From NCBI GenBank assembly GCA_024364735.1, contig JAGFNQ010001126.1, positions 44,759 to 108,758 of the forward strand: DNA of 64,000 nt. The letters are read 5' to 3'. This document shows, piece after piece, positions 1 through 10,357 of the stretch. The number at the start of each line of letters is the position of its first letter. The stretch's first letter is position 1. Origin of the DNA: Boesenbergia rotunda (taxonomy: Eukaryota; Streptophyta; Magnoliopsida; Zingiberales; Zingiberaceae). Both the position numbers and the translations under genes were made by a program. A model generated the notes under the pieces. The model did not search any database and had not been told where the DNA came from. It saw only the letters and a program-made list of their open reading frames with translations.

Positions 1-183
1 CAATAATTCTCTTATAATACATTTGATTGAGGGTTATCCTTGATAACCTTGATTATTCATCTAAGGTTATCAATAAAAATCTTATTTGATTTAGATAATC
101 AACAATTCCCAAATAATGATAGATATCCGACATGTCAGCAAAAGGGGTATGCAATCCAGAATCGAAAAACCTTAGGAAAGTAA

Positions 184-397
184 GGGGGCGTTTGGTAAGC
201 GGGTTTAGAAGGTGGGAATGGGAATGAAATCTATTTCATTCCCATTGATGATGATTGATATACGGGAATCGGAATCAAAATAATGATATGATACCCTTGA
301 TTTCATAATCCACCCCCACTAGGTTATCTCCAAACCTATAAACCCCTCAATCAAACTCATTTCCATTCTCATTATCAAATTTATACTAAGCACCCCC
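184..397. mobile_element. Tourist/PIF-Harbinger-like MITE
   Basis: A 214-bp element is bounded by imperfect terminal inverted repeats: GGGGGCGTTTGGTA at the left end, and a right end whose reverse complement begins GGGGGTGCTTAGTA. It is flanked on both sides by TAA (181-183 and 398-400), the 3-bp target duplication expected for PIF/Harbinger elements. The interior is AT-rich, has no coding capacity, and holds a small hairpin around GGAATGAAAT and ATTTCATTCC near 220-245. Mobility would depend on a transposase encoded elsewhere. The class is inferred from size, end sequence and TSD. Confidence 0.7.
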
Positions 398-480
398 TAA
401 GATTTTTTTTGATTCCGGAGTTATGAAACTTATTTTCCTAAAATTATCCTTCAATATTTACCTTAGCAAAAGAAATATTA

Positions 481-815
481 TTCGCGGGCGACAACTTGCA
501 ACGACGGCGGGCGACCACCGTCGGCGGCCGGCGACCAGCGACCGACGTCGACGACCGGCGACAGGTGTCGACGATCGGCGACCGGCATCGACGACCGGTG
601 ACCGGCGTCGACGATCGACGACCGGCGGCAGACGACCGTCGACGACCGACGACCAGCAACGACGGCTGGCGATGTCCGACAACGACGACCGACGACCATT
701 ATTCGCGGTCGACGACCGACAACGACGACCGACGACCACCGCCGGCGGCCGACCATTATTCGCAGCCGACAACCGACAACGACATCCGACGACCACCACC
801 GGCGGCCGACGACTA
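481..815. repeat. GC-rich degenerate tandem array of ~20-bp units
   Basis: About 335 bp of GC-rich DNA in an AT-rich setting is built from degenerate ~20-bp units resembling TCGACGATCGGCGACCGGC. Reading frames stay open on both strands only because the repeat lacks stop codons. Their translations are Arg/Thr/Asp-rich with no recognisable domain. I do not consider any of them a gene. Confidence 0.75.
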
Positions 816-885
816 AGGATACGAATATGTATATAACATCATCTTACTCTTTTATTTTAAATTTATAAGTATATAATATTATTAT

Positions 886-2266
886 CAAGGTTTTGAGAAC
901 CGGACCGGACATCGAACCGGTCGGAACAAGGGTTCAGAGGTTCAGAGGTTCAACCGGTTTAACCGGGGGTCCAATCGGGATATAATCGGTATATAATAAA
1001 GCATGTATTAAGTATAAGGAATATAATGATTAATTATTAAGCATGTAATTTATAGTAAATTGATTAAACGATGTTAAAGCTATTAAATTTAAAAGCATGT
1101 AAATCATTAAAAAAACATGTAATTTGATTACGATTTTTAAAAAAACATATAATTATTGATTAATGAACTTTATAAATCTACTGTCTTATATAATGAACTT
1201 ATTATTTATTATTTCTACGGCTCTCTCTGTGAAGAAAGCTGCTCCTCTACTTCTGAAACTACTTTATTAAATCCAAAAAAAAAAAAACAAGAGGGAAAAC
1301 AGAAATATACTAGTGATAAATAAACAAACCTCGTTCAGAATCCAAAGAAGCTTCCTCTAGATCAAGCTCTGGAGACAATAGCAGAAGCTCTATGAGTTTC
1401 ATCACTCAAACTGCGCATGCCATGACCAGGTTGGAAAAGAAGAGATTTTATTTATTAATGAACTTGATTGGTTACCTTCAGAGTTCAGGCTTTAAAGTTC
1501 AACCACAGAAGAGAAAGACTGGTGGAGGCTGGAGCCGACGTGATGCGGCGACGTTGGCGGAGACAGGAGACAGTGGCGGAGGCTGGAGCCGACGCGATGC
1601 GGCAACGTTGGCGGAGGCAGGAGACGGTGGCGAAGGCAAGCGACGCTGGCGGAGACGCGGTGGATGGCGACGCCGGCGAAGGCGCGGTGGCTGGCGACGC
1701 CGGCGGAGACGCGGTGGCTGGCGACGCCGGCGAAGGCGCGGTGGCTGGCGACGCCGGCGAAGGCGCGGTGGCTGGCGACGCCGGCGAAGGCGCGGTGGCT
1801 GGCGACGCCGGCGAAGGCGCGGTGGCTGGCGACGCCGGCGAAGGCGATGTGATGCGGCTGGCGGAGGTGCGGCGGCTGGCGACGCCGGCGAAGGCGCAGC
1901 CGCTGGCGGAGGCGATGTGATGCGGCTGGCGACGTTGGCGCAGCGGCTGGCGGAGGTGCGGCGACGACGTTGGCGGAGGTGCGAGTCGAGAAGACGAGGC
2001 GACGCTGAGAAATCGCGAATTCGCAATTAAAAATTAGGTTTTTAATTAATGTTTTAAGTTTTACGGTTTTTAAGTTTTTGTTTTTTTATTTTTAAATCAA
2101 ACCGGGTGAACCGGGTTGTCCGGTTCACCCGGTTCCCGACCGGTTCACACCGGTCCACAACCGGTTTTTAAACCACCGATTTTCATGACTGATCTGGACC
2201 GGAAATTCGGCCGGTTCCTGGTCCGCCGGTCCGACCGACCGGTCCGGTCCGGTTCTCTTAACAATG
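886..2266. mobile_element. Non-autonomous hAT-type DNA transposon
   Basis: The 1381-bp element starts CAAGGTTTTGAGAACC. Its right end, reverse-complemented, starts CATTGTTAAGAGAACC (12 of 16 matching). Both ends continue into CCGGACCGG-rich subterminal repeats. It is flanked by a perfect 8-bp duplication, ATTATTAT, at 878-885 and 2267-2274. An 8-bp TSD with CA-starting ends is the hAT signature. There is no transposase inside; the interior is AT-rich sequence plus a minisatellite. It would have needed a transposase in trans. Confidence 0.8.
1666..1854. repeat. 27-bp minisatellite inside the hAT element
   Basis: Seven head-to-tail 27-bp units begin GGCGACGCCGGCGAAGGCG and run on into CGGTGGCT. 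Six are nearly identical and the seventh diverges at its end. Degenerate relatives of the unit extend on both sides, roughly 1520-1665 and 1855-1995. Since 27 is divisible by three, several frames on both strands stay open and give Arg-, Ala- or Gly-rich repeats. These are artefacts of the repeat. The near-identity of the units suggests recent expansion or homogenisation. Confidence 0.9.
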
Positions 2267-2274
2267 ATTATTAT

Positions 2275-2660
2275 ACTTAAATTTAACTAAAGGGTAACAT
2301 GATAAAATATTATATTATATCATAGACTATTACCTTCAAATAAATAAGATTTTATTTGATTATCTAAATTGAATATGTTTTATTCTCTATTATTTTGATT
2401 ATATTATTACTTAATAATTATATAATTAAGGTTATATTTGATAATCTAAACTAAATGTATCGTTAAAGCCGTCTTAGTGATATGGAAGGATAAATTTAGA
2501 TATGTACGAAGAAAATATTAGATAATTAATTTTCAAAAATCAACTCTTAAATATTGTACAGAAAAATTATGGGTTCGCAGTCTATGTTGCATCCTGAGAA
2601 TCCAAATTATCCTAATAGATTATAAATGAGAACGAAATAAGAATAAGGAAAAAAACCCTC
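2275..2660. other. AT-rich spacer, nothing recognised
   Basis: AT-rich sequence between the hAT element and a GC-rich segment. I see no coding potential, terminal repeats or RNA gene in it. Confidence 0.5.
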
Positions 2661-2661
2661 C

Positions 2662-2910
2662 CATGATCTCATCCAGGCCGCCTTCGACAAACCACGCCAA
2701 TGGGCGCGCCCTCCGCAAGAGGTTAGGCGGAGGTAGACCGCCGACCGGCAGGCTGTCCCTCCCCAGTCCTGCGTCGTCGTCGTTTCTCTCCTAGCTGGCG
2801 CCTTCATCGTCCACAACATCTACAAGCCCGGCCTCACTCTTCCTCCTCTGGATGCTCCCGCACCCGGCAAATCCAAAGGAGGAGATAGGCAGGCTGCCTC
2901 AAGATATCTA
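2662..2910 (+). pseudogene. Possible N-terminal exon fossil of a membrane protein
   Basis: A GC-rich island with coding-like composition begins at an ATG at 2662. It encodes a basic, Pro/Ser-rich stretch (MISSRPPSTNHANG...) that reaches a stop after about 43 codons. A one-frame shift near a CGTCGTCGTCG run continues into a hydrophobic segment (VVVVSLLAGAFIVHNIY) followed by KPGLTLPPLD. A short basic N terminus followed by one hydrophobic segment resembles the start of a type II membrane protein. I do not recognise the family. The frameshift makes it non-functional as it stands, and it could also be chance composition. Confidence 0.3.
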
Positions 2911-3617
2911 AAAATTTAAAAACAGAAGCGTTGGACTTATCTGCAGGTTGCAGGGATCTAGATGGAAGCATCATAATGATGTCAACGCCCCAAATCTTAG
3001 TATCACTAATTTGTAACCCTAAATGCATTTCTATCTTTTATTAATCCTTACAGTATTACTTCATAAATTTATTTTGAAGTGTCTCTAAAAATTTTCAGAT
3101 ACTTCATGGAGATCGTCGATTATGTCCATGCTTAAACTATCCTGACTCGAACATAGTCGGGATCAAGATCCAGGCTACGACATCAATCTCCCCTTCATAT
3201 AAGAGGCGGCCGCATATTATATTATCATTTTTCTTTTCAGGGTACAAACTCCCTCAACTAGAACACTATCGAGGTCGAAATCCATGTTGCAATATCACTC
3301 TCCCATTCGTATAAGGATTAAGCACATTGTATTGTCATTGCCCATTTTAGGGTTCAAATTCTCCCGACTTACAGACAGCCGGAGTCGAGATCCAGGTTAG
3401 GATATCAACATTCTCTTCATACAAAGGTCAAGCGTATATCGTATCGTCATTGCCCTTTTCATGGCTCAAACACTTCAAACTTGGACATAGACGAGGTCGA
3501 GATCCAGGCTGCAATATCAATTTCCCCTTCGTACAAGGGTTGAGCGTATATCGTATAACCATTATCCTTTTTAGTGCCCAAACATCCCCAACTCAGACAT
3601 AGTCAGGATCGAAATCC

Positions 3618-4834
3618 TGTTGGATATGATTTTGCGAGGCGAAATCAAAGTACCATCGATCGATGAAAGTCATATTTGACTTTCAAAATCGAAATCTACG
3701 TTTCGCGTAGATAAATCTAGACTATTAATTTGCTCAAAATCAATTACGGGTGAATGAGAAATTAAGTGTTTAAAGTCGTGCTCAAAATAGCGTTAAGGAG
3801 AAAGATGGGGATTAGTCCCACATCGCTAATTGGCGAAAGCCAATGTTTCCTTATATGTGTTGCTGTGCTTTTGCAGTCAATACAAAAAGCACAGGTGCTC
3901 TCTACCCTTGGGCGAGCAGGTGCTCGCACCTGCGAGCCCGCCACCCGCCACGCGCGCAATGGGCGCTTTGTTGGCGCACTTTGCACTTTGAGCTTCATTT
4001 ATGCTCCACGTGGCAGTGACGTGGCATGGTCACGGATGACGTGGCATGCCTGCGTGACACATGACTGTGCAAGGAGAGCGCTGACTGGGCTATTGACTGG
4101 GCAGACAGATGACGATCATTGGATCGAAGATGGCAACAAGATCGCATGGGGCGTGATCTGGATCGTTGATACTGCAGGGTCACGATCAGACCATTAGCGA
4201 GGGGACTGATCTGGAGCGTCTGATTAAATGGAGTAATCTGACGGCTCAGATCAAAGATGGGATGAAGAGTTATAACTCTTCGAATCCAGCGGACGAGATT
4301 AGATTGAGTTAAAATCTCTTCGGATCTAACGAACCAGATTAAAAGCCATCTGAAGAGTTATAACTCTTCAGATCTAATGGCTGAGATCAGAACCCTTTAA
4401 AGGGTTATGAACTGATGGTTCGGATCAGTCCTTGCCAAGGGTCACTTGCCTCTTCACCTACTATATAAAGGATCCCTCCTTTAGAAATATTTATTCATTC
4501 AATCATTCGAAGCATTCAAGCATCTAAGCATTAGAGAGCTCATCTTCTGCATCGAGAGTCCGAAAATCCTACGGAAAGGTTCGCCGGTCTCGGAATTTGA
4601 AGTGCTACTATTCCGAGACGACGTCGTTGTATCTTGGGAACGAATTGATGCTATCCGTGAGCACCGTAGCGGAGCAATATCGTTTTACGGAGATAGTGTC
4701 CAACACTAGCCTCGACGTAAACAAATTCAGTTTGCTATCTCCCGGCAGCAACCTCCCGGAAGTTTCGACGGTCGAGTAAAATCGACTAAGTCAAACACCG
4801 CGGAGATTACAAAAAGGTCACAGGACCGCCAACA
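3618..4834 (+). mobile_element. Solo LTR (1217 bp)
   Basis: The sequence starts TGTTGGATATG and ends CGCCAACA. It is flanked by a perfect 5-bp duplication, AATCC, at 3613-3617 and 4835-4839. Removing it restores the interrupted 112-bp tandem unit, which confirms the boundaries. A TATA box (TATATAAA, 4462-4469) puts transcription on the plus strand, with R-U5 covering roughly the last 340 bp. No internal retrotransposon sequence is present, so this is the product of LTR-LTR recombination. Open frames at 3766-4197 and 4597-4779 lie inside the LTR and are not genes. Confidence 0.88.
4462..4469 (+). promoter_or_regulatory. TATA box of the solo LTR
   Basis: TATATAAA sits about 30-40 bp upstream of a pyrimidine/adenine-rich start region in the solo LTR. 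It fixes the U3/R order and the orientation of the LTR. Confidence 0.6.
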
Positions 4835-5460
4835 AATCCAAGATGCGATATCAACCTCTGGACAAGTGTCAAGCTCATATCGTAGCGACATTGTTCTTTC
4901 AGGACCCAAACTCTCCCGACTCAGACATAGTCGAGGTTGAAATCTAGGCTACAATATCAACCTCCTTCGTATAAAGGTCGAGTGTATATCGTATCATCAT
5001 TGTCCTTTTCATAGCCCAAACTCCTCCGACTTAGGCATAGTCTTGGTCAAAATAAAAAATGATGTTATATGCCAGCCTGAATCTCCCTCAATGGCCCCTC
5101 AACATGATTTCCCTATCTCGACTCATACATAGTCGCGAATTGAGTTATTCTCTCTTGACTTGGACACAATCACGGATTGAGCTGTTCTCTCTCCAAACCA
5201 CCAATATTTGGGAGTCATGATATTGAACTTATTATTCTCTCCATACTCAAACACAGTCACAAATCAAGCTATTCTCTCCCCAACTCCACGGGTATCCGGG
5301 AGTCATGAGATCGAGTTCACTATTCTCTCTCGACTCTAACATAGTCCATAACAAAAGAAATCGGCATTTTCGACGAAATTTTCTGATGGAATTTCGTCGG
5401 TATTCCATTAGATTTTTAAAAAAATTAAAAAAATAATTCATAAATTTCGATCTACCCTAT

Positions 5461-6107
5461 TTACAATATCTATAAACAATAACAAATCATCACAAACGAT
5501 GGTATTACACATTTCACATATTCACATTCCGTACAAACACACATACAATCCATAGAAATATTCGATATAATACATACAAACACACAACCATCTAAACCTT
5601 ACAAACACACAATCGTTTATACCCTACAAAGACACATGCAAACACAATCCTCTAAACCATATCTGATATTCATATCTTAATCCAATCACAATCATCTAAA
5701 CAAATCACAATAACATAAACAAACTAAATTATCAATATCTAAATTCAATCACAATCATCTAAACAAATTACAATAATATAAAAAAACTAAATTATCAATA
5801 TCTAAATTTCAATTACATATTATGATAAAAGATAGTTAAATACATCGATATATAAGATAGTAATAAAAAAATCCTGTAAAAGTTAAAATATGATGTTTTA
5901 TTAATAGATTTATATATAATTAAAAATTATATATATATGTATAATAAATTTTGATATCTAGATTTAAATGAGCTGACTATGATCATGATGAAGAATATAT
6001 TGATAAGGACTCCTAAAACATAATAATACAATATATTAGAATATAAAAATAGAAGAAATATATTTTGTTTTAAAAAAGTAAGTTGTAGTTGAACGAATCT
6101 TAGAAAA
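5461..6107. repeat. CACTA 3' non-coding region with a 63-bp tandem duplication
   Basis: AT-rich non-coding sequence between the CACTA 3' terminus and its second ORF. A 63-bp unit starting CAATCACAATCATCTAAAC is repeated twice in tandem at 5683-5745 and 5746-5808, with a few substitutions. I see no ORF or RNA gene. Confidence 0.6.
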
Positions 6108-8490
6108 AACTAATCACCACCATCTGATGGGTCTTGAGTCTCTTTTGAATCAAAACCATATTGTGTCGACAAGGTGAAAGTAGCTATGACTACCATCATA
6201 TGGTTCATGAGAGCTTTATGATTGGCCTCCCTGCGATGATTGTCCTCGGCTCTCCTCTGATCGTCCTTAGCTCTCGTCCAATCCTCATCGCCTCTTCTCT
6301 GCTCCTCAGTGGACATCCACTGATCCATCACCTGATCCATGGAGGCAATTTTAGTACGCAATTCTTGATTTTCTGTCTTAAAGACTACACCTTAGTAAAA
6401 GAAAAGCAGGAAGCGTCACGACACCTGAGAGATCTTAAATGATCAAATGCAACTTTACTCTGGGAGCCAAGGCGTAGAGGGTGGAGATTTTTATCCGTCC
6501 ACAAACAACATCATAATATATCTCATTCAGCTGGTCGGTGGATAAAGACTATGACTCCCCCCTCTACTGACGGCTGAGATGCCTGAGTCACTCTATTTGT
6601 AATTTGGTCCTATATGGAAACATATAATCGGATTAATATTCAATTTGAATACAATTACTAGAGTTAATCAAGATAGAAACGATTAAATGTAAAAAAGTTA
6701 ATAATCATACGTGTATGGCCTGAGATCGAGAATTGATAAATGTGGCTGTAAGTACCCTGGGTGAGTTTTGATATGGTCAACCGAGTCAAGTTAGATTCTG
6801 TTGGTATCTGATCCCTATGTTTAAGTGTATAGGAATTTAGGAGCATAGAAGTCAAGCGGAAAACGCAGCGGATGAGAAGGATGACAGGGAAGGGAGCCGA
6901 CGGGCTCGGTGCATCCGAGGAATGTGGAGGTCTGTGGAAGAGTATGTCAGTGGAGCGAGAAGGACGAGCACGATATCCGAGAGAAAAGTAGCTGGGAGAA
7001 ATCATGCTCGAGGAGAAGGCTGGAGAAGGGTTCGGGTGAGTCCAACTCCGAATGGATGGAGATCACCCAGAAGGCCGAGAGAAGGCTGGTCAACCAAAGG
7101 CTGACCAGTAAGCACTCGAGCACCCAAGTGGTTCCAGGCGCCGTATGCATACGAGCGTCGGACCATACAGGCACCCGAGTCCATACAGGCGCCTGACATG
7201 CCTTGACCTTATCGAGAAGTAGACGCTCCACGATCGTTGCGACGAGGATAAGCCTAGAACCACACGTCAGACGTCCGTGTGTACTCGGGCGCTCGTGTAG
7301 GGCCACGCCAGCAACTAGATAGACTTTCACTGGGCTATAAATAGATCCCAGAACTCAGGTACTTTCATTTAATCAATTGTACATAAAATTCTACTTTAAT
7401 TTTCTCATCTGTTTTCTGAGTTCTAAATCTGTAAAGAGACTTCTCTGCCCCAAGGAGTTAATCAGGAGAACGAGTATCACATTGCCTTAGATTAGCAACC
7501 TTCCTGGTTGTAAACCAAGTAAATTGTCTGTGCCTCTGTTTCTTTTGCTTATTATTTCTAATATTATTGTTTTTTCTTTTGAATTAACCTTTATCTTTGT
7601 TTAAGCAAGACAAAAGATAATTTTATATTTTACAGGGTAATTCACCCCTCCCCCTCTTGTCGACCGCACAATCCCCGACAATGACATCCTTCTTCTTATG
7701 AGTCTTGAGAAAGACCTCCATACAAGTGGGTTGGCGGGCTAGATCACATTCCAGTATACACAAATTTATTAGGCCAAAATTATACGAGTTTGGTAATAAA
7801 TATAAAATTTGCTTGCATAACTTTAAATTAAACTCACCAAATCAATAGTATGCTCAACAATAGATTTAGATCCCGACGAATGTCGAGCGGTTCCGGTGCT
7901 CGGGCCACCTGGCTCTGTATTTCTATTAGCTCAAGCCTTTTTAGCATTTTCCTTCCACTTTTGTTTAGCCCAGGTGATCGACCATCCATACACCCCATAT
8001 CTCAGTTGAAATATACGTTGGTCGTGCCACCTTCTTCTCATATAATACATGTGGTCTTTGTACAATTTGTCATAATAAATATTACAAGTATTTTAAAATA
8101 TTTCTTCCTCGTGTCCGTCCTCCCATGTATATTTTTTCTGCAATTACAAGTTTAAACTTTAGTATATTAAAATTTTGAATACCAAATACATTAAATATAA
8201 TTACCATAAATTCATTATAATAAAATATCTTCGTCTCCTGGTTTATATGCCTCCATGTAAGACTAGCAACATATACTTTTTCTTTGAATTTTCTAGTAAT
8301 ATAAAACGATACTCGGTGGTCATCAGGAGTAAACCTGTATAAAAAATTATTAAAATATGAAAAATATATTATAACTAAAGTCATATATCAACTTAAATTA
8401 CTAATAATAAAAAATACTTTTAATTATCCAACAACTTTGAGCACCTTGTAGCCGCGGAGTGCTACTGCCTGTTGCTTTGCCATAATAATA
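6108..8490 (-). pseudogene. CACTA second ORF (Ptta/En/Spm plant transposase), broken
   Basis: Exon-like blocks on the minus strand match the order of the Ptta/En/Spm family. A WRHINQETKIFYYNEF block lies near 8205-8340. The block RRRWHDQR...WAKQKWKENAKKA...GGPSTGTARHSSGSKSIVEHTI lies near 7850-8130. PTCMEVFLKTHKKKD follows near 7690-7735. After the solo LTR come VTQASQPSVEGG and LNEIYYDVVCGRI near 6470-6620. The C-terminal coiled-coil-like segment (MDQVMDQWMSTEEQRR...) ends at 6110. The family is thought to act with TNP2 in recognising element ends. Stops, frameshifts and the LTR insertion rule out function. Confidence 0.65.
6747..7680 (+). mobile_element. Solo LTR of a Ty1-copia family, inside the CACTA ORF
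   Basis: The LTR starts TGTAAGTACCC and ends CCCCGACA. It matches, in the opposite orientation, the 5' LTR at 20571-21488, which is followed by a tRNA-Met PBS; that match assigns it to copia. A TATA box (TATAAATA, 7336-7343) and a terminal pyrimidine block (ATTCACCCCTCCCCCTCT, near 7641) are present. Flanks GTGGC and ATGAC match at 3 of 5 positions, an eroded TSD. It interrupts the CACTA second ORF directly after a block encoding THKKKD. No internal region remains. The open frames inside it are not genes. Confidence 0.8.
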
Positions 8491-8829
8491 TCTATAAAAT
8501 AATTACAACACATCATAATAAAGTTTAGTAACATGATAATATAAATAGGAAACAAAATGAAAGCATAACTTATTTGATGAACAATAATACTAATATTTAA
8601 TCATCATTAAAATCTAACTAATCAACATTAGCAGTTTCTAAATCCTCATCGCTAGACTTTATTAGTTCAACAAGATCCTCACTACTGGACATCTCTTCAT
8701 CGTCTATATCTCGTAAGTGACGTTAACATCTACAAGTAATTGAGATGTAGATTGGAATTGTGAATTAATTGAATGTCTCTCCACATCATCATTCTAAAAT
8801 GCATCATGATTTTGAGCAGTGATGATGTT

Positions 8830-9720
8830 CAACATTTCTATGGTTGAGCAAACCCTCATTCGACAAATAGACAACCATTTACTAGATCTTCATCTCCTCG
8901 TAGGGTATTCAAGATAGAAAACTTGACCCACTTGTACCCGAAAATGAAAGGTTCAAACTTATTGAACCTTTTGTTTGCAAATCTCAATTAAATTGTAATT
9001 TAGATGTATTCTGGTATTTGCTCTTGGGGTCGGATCATACATGAACATTTGAACAACACACATATTTTTATAGGTAATGTAGGACATTCAACTTCTATGA
9101 TTTTGCCAAATCTACCATAATAATCAAACTCGTGTTAATGTTATCCATAGATTGTCTGACGCATACACCAGAATTATAAGATAATCTCCTTGAATCTCAT
9201 TGTGCGATGTGGAATTTGAGACCATTAACATAGTAACTAGATTATACAATTATGTTATGGAGAGGACTTGATGCAAGATTCAATATCCTATCATCTTGGA
9301 CATTTAAAATTCTATTATCTTTCACCTATAAAATGAGCTTTGATATAAATTAAGACACTTCTTAATAACTTATAACTAAAATATTTCTAAAAAATGCTCT
9401 AACTTACATATATTTGAAATCATAATACAAATTTTTCTCTAACTTTACAGCTACCTCACTTGTACCAATTGATGGATTTTGTGATATAATTGTTGTTCAT
9501 ACAAGCTGCGAAAATAATACCAAATATAAGATAATCGGGATATCATATATGAACTTAACAATGAGTTTACCAATGTTTCATTAGAGAAGTCAACTTATTT
9601 TATGTATGGTTTGACCTCATGACAGTTTAAGACTATGTATATTCTTGCAGCATAGTATTCCTGTTCAGTTAACCATCTAGAAACAGATACACCCATTATC
9701 TTACCAAGATACATGAAAAC
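8830..9720 (-). pseudogene. CACTA TNP2 transposase C-terminal remnants
   Basis: Reverse-strand translation gives a block resembling the DUF4218 tail near 9575-9690 (SRWLTEQEYYAARIYIVLNC). Further downstream, near 8830-9190, a DUF4216-like block reads YYGRFGKIIEVECP and continues into KICVLFKC, with KWVKFSILNTL further on. Frames change several times and stops interrupt every block. These domains form the C-terminal half of the TNP2 transposase in CACTA elements. The catalytic N-terminal part is not in the window, so the element cannot move itself. Confidence 0.55.
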
Positions 9721-9727
9721 AGAAAGC

Positions 9728-10010
9728 CACTACAAGAAGAAGCTGAAAGTCAATGCTTTTTATGTGTTGTCTATGTGGCTAAAAAGGCATTGTTAAAAGT
9801 ACTATTGTTAAAAGTCTGTTCAAAACAATGCTTAAAAACGTTTTATTTTTTACAAAGACAACGCTTTACGACGCTTAAAAAAGTGTTGTCATTTTTTACA
9901 AAGACAACACTTTTGCAATACTTAAAAAACGTTATCTTTTTTAGCAAATACAGCATTTGTTTAGTTACAAACCCATTATCTATTATATTATATCACGAAT
10001 TGCTTAATTA
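9728..10010 (+). mobile_element. Second CACTA terminus with subterminal repeats
   Basis: CACTACAAGAAGAAGC at 9728 is a canonical CACTA terminal inverted repeat reading inward to the right. It is followed by alternating direct and inverted subterminal repeats around ACAACGCTT / AAGCGTTGTC-like cores (about 9830-9945, with TTTTTTACAAAGACAAC recurring). It abuts the TNP2 remnant of the neighbouring CACTA, as if a second element had inserted there. I could not find the opposite end (TTCTTGTAGTG) in the next few kilobases, so the right boundary is open. Confidence 0.6.
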
Positions 10011-10357
10011 AATTTTTATGAATAATATCAATTAAAATACTATGAAAGTATAACTGATCAATCTTCTTACTATTGAACGTGTCATACAATTTAAATAGAA
10101 AACATGTATACAAAATCTATAAACTTTGGATCCATGTTAAATTTATACAAATGTAAAACCCCTCTTGCATTGAATCTTTCTGATAATATTACATCCTCTC
10201 GAAAAATATGAATACCCTTCTCTCTTTTTGTTGGAGCTTTGATCATTTGCGCAACCATGGAAAAACAGGAACCTCGACTATGGTATTTGCAGGAGAGTGA
10301 CATTTAGGATGGTTCTGTACTCAGACAAAGCTTGTCTCTCAGACACAACCAACCAAC

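Larger units (their letters stand above)
3133..5346. repeat. ~112-bp tandem array, split by a solo LTR
   Basis: Units of roughly 112 bp share the motif ACTCxxACATAGTCGxGxTCGAxATCCAGGCT, followed by a TATCGTATCATCATTGCCCTTTTCA-like stretch. They begin near 3133, 3246, 3356, 3468 and 3580, then resume at 4840-5060. A related, less regular version runs on to 5346, with repeats of the type CTATTCTCTCxxGACT. The break at 3617/4835 is exactly the insertion site of the solo LTR. There is no coding capacity. The origin is unknown; it could be a satellite or the repeat domain of another retroelement. Confidence 0.7.
5347..9727 (-). mobile_element. Eroded CACTA (En/Spm) transposon
   Basis: The 3' end is a degraded CACTA terminus near 5347 (CATAACAAAAGAAATCGGC) followed by subterminal repeats of the GACGAAATT / GGAATTTCGTCGG type. 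Moving right, on the minus strand, come remnants of the Ptta/En/Spm second ORF (6108-8490) and then of the TNP2 transposase (8830-9720). This is the gene order expected of a plant CACTA element read from the right. The 5' end is lost or displaced by another CACTA end at 9728. A solo LTR (6747-7680) splits the second ORF. Confidence 0.65.

Noticed and set aside
1392..2030. Overlapping open frames of 150-212 codons on both strands
   Set aside because: They exist only because a 27-bp repeat and its degenerate flanks lack stops. Translations are simple Arg/Ala/Gly repeats.
3766..4197. Possible 143-residue gene
   Set aside because: Lies wholly inside a solo LTR with exact TSD, upstream of the LTR's own TATA box. 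No domain.
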